This document shows, one piece after another, positions 6,525 through 10,042 of a DNA stretch of 10,042 bases. The translations under genes and the position numbers were made by a program. The notes beneath the pieces are model-generated. The model worked only from the letters and a program-made list of their open reading frames with translations. It was not told the DNA's origin and did not search any database. Location: positions 1 through 10,042 of the forward strand of contig BHEQ01000057.1 of the NCBI GenBank assembly GCA_003864535.1, given 5' to 3'. How positions within the stretch are numbered: position 1 is the first letter of the stretch; each line of letters starts with the position of its first letter. The stretch is from Gammaproteobacteria bacterium (GTDB lineage: Bacteria > Pseudomonadota > Gammaproteobacteria > Cardiobacteriales > Wohlfahrtiimonadaceae).

Positions 6525-7184
6525 TTATAAGCTTGATTTTATTGCAATATATATTTGCTCCATAATCAAGGGCTGGACGGAGGCGACTGGATGTAAGCCA
6601 TCTGCTTGGACTAATGCAGGATTAATATTAATATTATCTAAAAAAGATGGGATTAAAAAAATATTCTCTTTAAGCGCAACATCATGAAAAACAGCATTAA
6701 ATCCACTTGAATAAGCAACACCATAATTGGGAGGCAATCTCATTTCAACTAAATAAATTACCAGATTACGCGTTTTGCCAAGTTCAACGATTTTACTTAA
6801 ATTTTCGCTAATATGCGCAAAAGATTTAGCTTGAAGACCATCATTTGCGCCAACCTCAATGATTAATATATCTAAATCATTAAGAGCCGCAGCTGCTAAG
6901 AGCGCAGGTAGACGTGTTAAAGCATTATTTGTAGTATCCCCAGAAATACTTGCATTATAGGTTTGCCACTGTGGGTGCTCTAAATCAAGCTTGGTTTGTA
7001 ATAATGCAACCCAGCCCTCATTCTCATTAATTTGGTAGGCGGCGCTTAAACTATCACCTAAAATAATTATTTTTTTGGGTTTATTTTCAGATGTTTCTGC
7101 AAAAGATGCTTGAGATATAAACATAATCGCAACTATGATGATGGCAATGATTAAGAAAAAATGGCGTTTAATTAATTTGTTCAT
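6525..7184 (-). CDS. tesA: TesA-like GDSL/SGNH esterase, exported
   Basis: Periplasmic SGNH hydrolase of the TesA (thioesterase I / lysophospholipase L1 / arylesterase) type. A signal peptide is clear: basic MNKLIKR, a hydrophobic core at 10-25, and ASFA before a likely cut after Ala29. The SGNH blocks are in order: GDSL at 43-46 with nucleophile Ser45, Gly82 in SISGDT, Asn114 in GAND, and the Asp195/His198 pair in DGLHP. The motif EMRLPPNYG (147-155) is typical of TesA. The length of 219 fits an unprocessed precursor (E. coli TesA has 208). TesA is often divergent from the lipoprotein-type ABC gene ybbA; that neighbour is absent here. The start ATG 7184 has TAGGG eight bases upstream. A 105-base gap before it may hold a promoter, but I see no strong one. 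Confidence 0.92.
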   Translation of the reverse strand: MNKLIKRHFFLIIAIIIVAIMFISQASFAETSENKPKKIIILGDSLSAAYQINENEGWVALLQTKLDLEHPQWQTYNASISGDTTNNALTRLPALLAAAALNDLDILIIEVGANDGLQAKSFAHISENLSKIVELGKTRNLVIYLVEMRLPPNYGVAYSSGFNAVFHDVALKENIFLIPSFLDNININPALVQADGLHPVASVQPLIMEQIYIAIKSSL

Positions 7185-7289
7185 ATTATTTACCCTATTT
7201 GCTTATTACTTATTTGATTGCCGCCTAAATCCTAACTTAGCAGGTTGGACTTTTAAAGCCCATTCCCTGTGAAGAGGTTCTGGGAGAGG

Positions 7290-7769
7290 TTATTTGGGAG
7301 GATTTGCATAAGATGGATGCTCAACAATAAAATCTTGCAAGGATTGCTTTTTTGGATCATAAAGCTGTTCTGGGAGCATTTTCCCTTGTAAGGATATTCC
7401 TAATTTATGGACTAATTCTTTATCTTTAGAGATTAAATAATGCCACTCAGGCAAATCCAATCCATTAAAACGGCGGACATAAGCACAGGATTTTGGCAGC
7501 CAATTAATAACCGCTAAATCATCAATATTTAGTTTTATGCAATCAGTTACATATTTATGGCGTGTTGCATAATTGCTACAAGAACATTGATTTAAATCAA
7601 GTAACTTACAGGCTAATTTGGTTAGATAAACGATACCCGTATCTTCATCCTCAACTTTGTGGAGGCAACACAGACCGCAGCTATCACAAAGAGCTTCCCA
7701 CTCTTCTTGATCAAGATCATTTAAAGGGCGTTCCCAGAAGTTTCCATACATTTTAATTTTGACCTTCAT
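7290..7769 (-). CDS. ycgN: YcgN/UPF0260 family cysteine-cluster protein
   Basis: Small cytosolic protein of unknown function related to E. coli YcgN (YkgJ/zinc- or iron-cluster superfamily). The hallmark N-terminal motif CDSCGLCCLHK is at 28-38, giving Cys28, Cys31, Cys34 and Cys35. Further cysteines lie at 54, 62, 64, 77 and 95; the arrangement C-x7-C-x-C-N-Y and the later DCIKL and WLP-x2-CAY segments match the family. Such clusters suggest metal binding, but the metal and the role are not established. The 159 residues are the usual size. The ATG at 7769 overlaps the stop of the upstream membrane-protein gene (ATGA), so its translation is probably coupled to that gene. Met7 is an alternative start that also keeps the whole cysteine region. 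Confidence 0.93.
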   Translation of the reverse strand: MKVKIKMYGNFWERPLNDLDQEEWEALCDSCGLCCLHKVEDEDTGIVYLTKLACKLLDLNQCSCSNYATRHKYVTDCIKLNIDDLAVINWLPKSCAYVRRFNGLDLPEWHYLISKDKELVHKLGISLQGKMLPEQLYDPKKQSLQDFIVEHPSYANPPK

Positions 7770-8788
7770 TTAGAGTTATAAGAATCATTATTAAACTTAG
7801 ATTTTAGTGTGCGCGTGTTTGTTGCAATCCAAACATGATGAGTTGAATCAATCTCTTCAAGCTCAATTGATATGGTTACTTTTTGAGGCTCGTTAAGAGC
7901 TAAAATTGGCATGAGTAAACGCTCAGGGCATTGAATATAACACGCAAGTTGATTGCCTAATAAAACAATAAGCCAGCTGATATATGTCCATAACATAAAC
8001 AAAATAACACTGACAAAGCCTGAATAAATTCCTGAATAATTGCTTGATGTTGCTACAAATCTTGCGAAAATTTGCCCAACTAATAACCAAAATACCGCGG
8101 CAAACATCCCCCCACTTACCGCAGGGATAAACGAAATGCGATAATGCGTGATAAATGAATAAATAAAAGCCATGACTAAGCTTAATAAGATAAATGATGT
8201 GGATTGATTAATAAAGGTATCAAGCCCAAGAGGCGAGACATAACCCATCATACTTGAGACAAAATGACTGGAAAATAAAGATAAAGTTACAAAAGCTAAG
8301 ACAGGACCTATCAAGACAATTACTAAATAATCAGTGATTCTGCGTGCCCAATTGCGCCCTCTTTTAATACCCCAAATCTTATTAAACTGCGACTCAATAG
8401 AGCTTAAGAGGCTGACAACCGTATAAAATAATACCGCAAGACCAATGCTCCCAAGCACACCTACTTGGACGTTCTCCACAAAACCTATAAGCGTTGCAAC
8501 AGCTTCAGGGGCGCGCTCTCCTAGCGGCTTAAACCCTTGTTCTAATAAAGGAATTAACTGGCGATGCACACCAAAGCTTTTTAAAATAGAAAACGCAACC
8601 GCAATAAGTGGCACTAAAGATAATAAAGTTGTATACGCTAGTGATTGGGCGCGTTCTCGGAACTCATCTTCCATTATCCGCTCAATCATCCGTACAATAA
8701 TCTGCACGACGCGACGTAAAGAAAAGGCGCTGCTATTTGGGGTGCGCCACAACCAGTAATTGATCTTATTAAAGATATTCATATACAC
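7766..8788 (-). CDS. YihY/BrkB-family inner-membrane protein
   Basis: Polytopic membrane protein of the YihY / 'virulence factor BrkB' family. The family's function is unsettled; it was once thought to be RNase BN, which was later shown to be a different gene. The signature AYTTLLSLVPL lies at 51-61. Six hydrophobic segments are visible at about 50-72, 108-130, 153-175, 197-217, 224-246 and 256-285. The IWG segment and the YSGIYSGF loop (251-258) fit the family. The 340 residues exceed E. coli YihY (290), mostly through a hydrophilic C-terminal tail (290-340). The start is uncertain: GTG 8788 and in-frame ATG 8782 are both possible, neither with a clear Shine-Dalgarno. It follows the HIT gene by 25 bases and overlaps ycgN by four. 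Confidence 0.9.
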   Translation of the reverse strand: MYMNIFNKINYWLWRTPNSSAFSLRRVVQIIVRMIERIMEDEFRERAQSLAYTTLLSLVPLIAVAFSILKSFGVHRQLIPLLEQGFKPLGERAPEAVATLIGFVENVQVGVLGSIGLAVLFYTVVSLLSSIESQFNKIWGIKRGRNWARRITDYLVIVLIGPVLAFVTLSLFSSHFVSSMMGYVSPLGLDTFINQSTSFILLSLVMAFIYSFITHYRISFIPAVSGGMFAAVFWLLVGQIFARFVATSSNYSGIYSGFVSVILFMLWTYISWLIVLLGNQLACYIQCPERLLMPILALNEPQKVTISIELEEIDSTHHVWIATNTRTLKSKFNNDSYNSK

Positions 8789-8794
8789 ACTATT

Positions 8795-8807
8795 GCGATA
8801 ATATCGC
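8795..8807. repeat. 13-base palindrome before the YihY/BrkB start
   Basis: GCGATA and TATCGC are exact reverse complements around one central base. The element fills most of the 25-base gap between the HIT stop and the YihY/BrkB start, where a Shine-Dalgarno would be expected. It could be a protein site or a small RNA hairpin. Confidence 0.6.
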
Positions 8808-8813
8808 TTTAAA

Positions 8814-9224
8814 TTAATTTATGAGATGCGTTTTTAAAGTCAAAATGCGCCGCGATAAAGCATCTGCACCATAACTTGCGGTTTGCTCAAAAAAGCCCCA
8901 AACAGGATTAGGCCAGGCAAGATCCGCTTCATAACGTGCGATTACGTGGAAATGCAATTGCTTTACTATATTTCCAAGAGTGGCGATATTTAATTTATCT
9001 GAATCAAAAACAATATTCATTGCCTTAGAAACTTGCGCTATTTCTCGCATCAATTGCAATTGATTCTCATCACTCAAATCAATTATTTCGATAATGTTAT
9101 CCATTTTAGGGATTAAAATAACCCAAGGAAAACGCGCCTCATTTTGAATACGCACTTCACAAAGGGTTAAGCTAGTAACATGGCGCGTATTCGCGGCTAA
9201 AATTGGGTCTAATTGATAATTCAT
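8814..9224 (-). CDS. HIT-domain protein with Q-x-H-x-H motif
   Basis: Small cytosolic histidine-triad protein, predicted to hydrolyse or transfer nucleotides from nucleotide-phosphate substrates; the substrate is unknown. The 136 residues cover the whole domain. RFPWVILIPK (31-40) forms the first core strands. The catalytic loop KQLHFHVIAR (88-97) carries His91 as the likely nucleophile and His93 as the third triad position, but the first His is Gln89. The following WPNPVWG (104-110) is typical of the proteobacterial HIT subfamily that shares this Gln. The start ATG 9224 fits the family N-terminus; the Shine-Dalgarno is weak (AGAG). It is the first gene of the minus-strand run, with a good -10 about 50 bases upstream, and it faces away from gtrA. 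Confidence 0.9.
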   Translation of the reverse strand: MNYQLDPILAANTRHVTSLTLCEVRIQNEARFPWVILIPKMDNIIEIIDLSDENQLQLMREIAQVSKAMNIVFDSDKLNIATLGNIVKQLHFHVIARYEADLAWPNPVWGFFEQTASYGADALSRRILTLKTHLIN

Positions 9225-9238
9225 ATTGGCTCTATAAA

Positions 9239-9266
9239 GTTATTATAAAAAGGTTATTATAAAAAA
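9239..9266. repeat. 14-base tandem repeat in the HIT gene leader
   Basis: GTTATTATAAAAAG (9239-9252) is followed directly by GTTATTATAAAAAA (9253-9266), with one mismatch. On the minus strand the copies lie between the predicted HIT-gene -10 and its start codon, so they would be transcribed as leader RNA. Confidence 0.8.
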
Positions 9267-9274
9267 TAGTGCAT

Positions 9275-9280
9275 ATTATA
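9275..9280 (-). promoter_or_regulatory. Candidate -10 of the HIT-gene promoter
   Basis: A perfect TATAAT on the minus strand, about 50 bases before ATG 9224. The hexamer 17 bases upstream (CTTATT) is a poor -35, so an activator or another spacing may be involved. It abuts the inverted repeat GCCTAAAGGC. Confidence 0.5.
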
Positions 9281-9312
9281 GCCTAAAGGCGCAATAAAAT
9301 AAGGCTTAAGCC
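9281..9312. repeat. Two short palindromes in the divergent promoter region
   Basis: GCCTAAAGGC (9281-9290; arms GCCT/AGGC) and the perfect 10-base palindrome GGCTTAAGCC (9303-9312) have centres 22 bases apart and a related core (GGC/GCC around A/T). The spacing of about two helical turns would let one regulator bind both on the same face, upstream of the HIT -10. The regulator is not known. Confidence 0.45.
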
Positions 9313-9346
9313 CACACTTTGTTTTATTGCTGTTTACTCTAAGCGT

Positions 9347-9366
9347 CCCCTTAAATCCCCTTTAGT
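9347..9366. repeat. 10-base tandem repeat upstream of gtrA
   Basis: CCCCTTAAAT (9347-9356) is followed directly by CCCCTTTAGT (9357-9366). This C-rich pair stands out in an AT-rich region and lies where the gtrA -35 region would be. Confidence 0.55.
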
Positions 9367-9374
9367 GGTAAAAT
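9366..9374 (+). promoter_or_regulatory. Candidate extended -10 of the gtrA promoter
   Basis: TGGTAAAAT has the TGn extension and a TAAAAT hexamer (5 of 6 matches), about 27 bases before the gtrA GTG. No good -35 lies at 16-18 bases; the position is taken by the CCCCTT repeats. Confidence 0.4.
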
Positions 9375-9400
9375 GAAATTCAATTATTAGGATTAACTAA

Positions 9401-9844
9401 GTGAAAAATCTAAACAATAAAAAATTTTCTAGATTTGATATTTTACGCAGAATTTTATGCCGATATGTAAGGTTTAATGGTATCTTTTTTCATTTATTTT
9501 ATAAATATGCAAGTATTGGTGTTTTAAATACATTGATTCATGCGATATTTTTCTTTATATTTATTTATTTATCTAGTACTCAAGCATTAGCTAATTTTCT
9601 TGCTTTTTGTATTTCTGTAACATTTTCATTTTTTATGAATGCACGCTTTACTTTTAAAAAGACTGCATCGCTTAAACGCTATATTTTCTATGCCGCGGCT
9701 ATGGGGATAATTAGCTATTTATTTGGAAAACTAGCTGATTATTTAGACTTTTTCCCAATTTTTACATTAATAGGATTTTCTATGCTTAGCTTGATTTTAG
9801 GTTTTTTATATTCAAAATTATTTGTTTTTAATAAATTAAGTTAG
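9401..9844 (+). CDS. gtrA: GtrA-family bactoprenol-linked glucose flippase
   Basis: Small inner-membrane protein thought to flip undecaprenyl-phosphate-glucose to the periplasmic side for O-antigen or other glycan decoration. Four hydrophobic segments lie at about 36-58, 61-80, 92-110 and 118-138. The stretches YASIGVLNTLIH (36-47), QALANF (61-66), ARFTFK (81-86) and YSKLFVF (137-143) closely match phage P22 and E. coli prophage GtrA, about 120 residues long. This protein has 147 because of an extra basic N-terminus of about 32 residues. The start is GTG 9401 with AGGA eight bases upstream. A TAA stop directly precedes it, and no ATG, GTG or TTG codon lies before the first membrane segment, so this start is forced. 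Its TAG stop overlaps the gtrB Shine-Dalgarno. Composition is far more AT-rich than the minus-strand genes. Confidence 0.92.
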   Translation: MKNLNNKKFSRFDILRRILCRYVRFNGIFFHLFYKYASIGVLNTLIHAIFFFIFIYLSSTQALANFLAFCISVTFSFFMNARFTFKKTASLKRYIFYAAAMGIISYLFGKLADYLDFFPIFTLIGFSMLSLILGFLYSKLFVFNKLS

Positions 9845-9855
9845 GGAAATATATT

Positions 9856-10042
9856 ATGCGTGCTTCACTAAAAGTTTCATTAGTTGTCCCTGTTTTTAAT
9901 GAGCAAGAAGCTATTCAAGCTTTTTATGATGAGGTCAAAGCGTGCAATGAACTCTCTGTTTATACTATAGAAATTATATTTATTAATGATGGCAGCAAAG
10001 ATAATACGCAACTAGCTTGCTCAAATATAGCCTTGGTAGACC
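9856..10042 (+). CDS. gtrB: GtrB-type bactoprenol glucosyltransferase (GT2), 3' end cut off
   Basis: Family-2 glycosyltransferase expected to move glucose from UDP-glucose to undecaprenyl phosphate on the cytoplasmic face, feeding GtrA. Only 62 residues are in the window. They include the GT2 nucleotide-binding strand VSLVVPVFNEQEAI (7-20) and INDGS (43-47) with the conserved Asp45. Both segments, and the spacing between them, match P22/Shigella GtrB more closely than generic dolichol-phosphate-mannose-type enzymes. The ATG 9856 has AGGGA eight bases upstream, part of which is the gtrA stop, so the pair is tightly coupled. A third, serotype-specific transferase gene normally follows gtrB. A different lipid-linked sugar cannot be excluded from this fragment. 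Confidence 0.88.
   Translation, partial: MRASLKVSLVVPVFNEQEAIQAFYDEVKACNELSVYTIEIIFINDGSKDNTQLACSNIALVD

Noticed and set aside
7185..7289. Possible gene remnant or promoter in the 105-base gap before the TesA-like gene
   Set aside because: No frame with family resemblance; the best hexamer pair (TTTAAA and TAGGAT) matches only 4 of 6 each, and no strong hairpin is present.
7562..8759. Plus-strand frames at 7562-7756 and 8445-8759
   Set aside because: Shadows of the ycgN and YihY/BrkB genes; low-complexity composition and no motif.
9225..10042. Prophage boundary at the gtr genes
   Set aside because: The gtr proteins resemble phage-borne ones, but no integrase, excisionase, tRNA or attachment-site repeat is visible, so a prophage cannot be claimed from this window.

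Overview
The window looks like part of the chromosome of an AT-rich gammaproteobacterium. The proteins closest to known families (YcdX, YcgN, YihY/BrkB, TesA and transketolase) all resemble gammaproteobacterial forms. Base composition is about 40% G+C in the housekeeping genes: a hand count of 1681-1860 gives 75 of 180. The genus cannot be fixed from sequence reading alone. No rRNA, tRNA, CRISPR array, integrase, transposase or IS end was seen, and no stretch longer than 300 bases lacks a gene.

From 9224 down to position 1 everything is on the minus strand. Three transcription blocks are likely. (1) A HIT-family protein, a YihY/BrkB membrane protein and a YcgN-type cysteine-cluster protein are tightly packed; the last two share an ATGA overlap. 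After a 105-base gap come a TesA-like GDSL esterase, a YcdX-type PHP phosphatase, a membrane-anchored thermonuclease and a BaiN/HI0933-type flavoprotein, with gaps of 36, 15 and 17 bases. (2) Transketolase (tkt) has its own AT-rich promoter region and a clear rho-independent terminator. (3) An SLC13-type anion permease with two internal RCK_C domains runs off the left edge.

At the right end the direction switches. A 176-base divergent promoter region (9225-9400) separates the HIT gene from a plus-strand pair, gtrA and gtrB, of which gtrB is cut by the window end. Both proteins closely resemble the bactoprenol-glucose flippase and synthase of P22/Shigella-type O-antigen glucosylation (seroconversion) clusters. 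This end is much richer in A+T (9421-9600: 40 G/C of 180), which suggests a different origin from the housekeeping block. The serotype-specific glycosyltransferase would be expected just past the right edge.

The genes are mostly well-known families, and I see no convincing new multi-gene defence or mobile system. The least expected signal is outside the genes. Nearly every promoter or leader region carries short tandem duplications (units of 8, 10, 11, 13 and 14 bases), and the flavoprotein N-terminus is built from 9- and 12-base repeats. The most striking case is the permease leader, where the predicted -10 and spacer are made of three perfect 8-base units, followed by four imperfect copies of a GAG...TTAAAT unit ending at the start codon.
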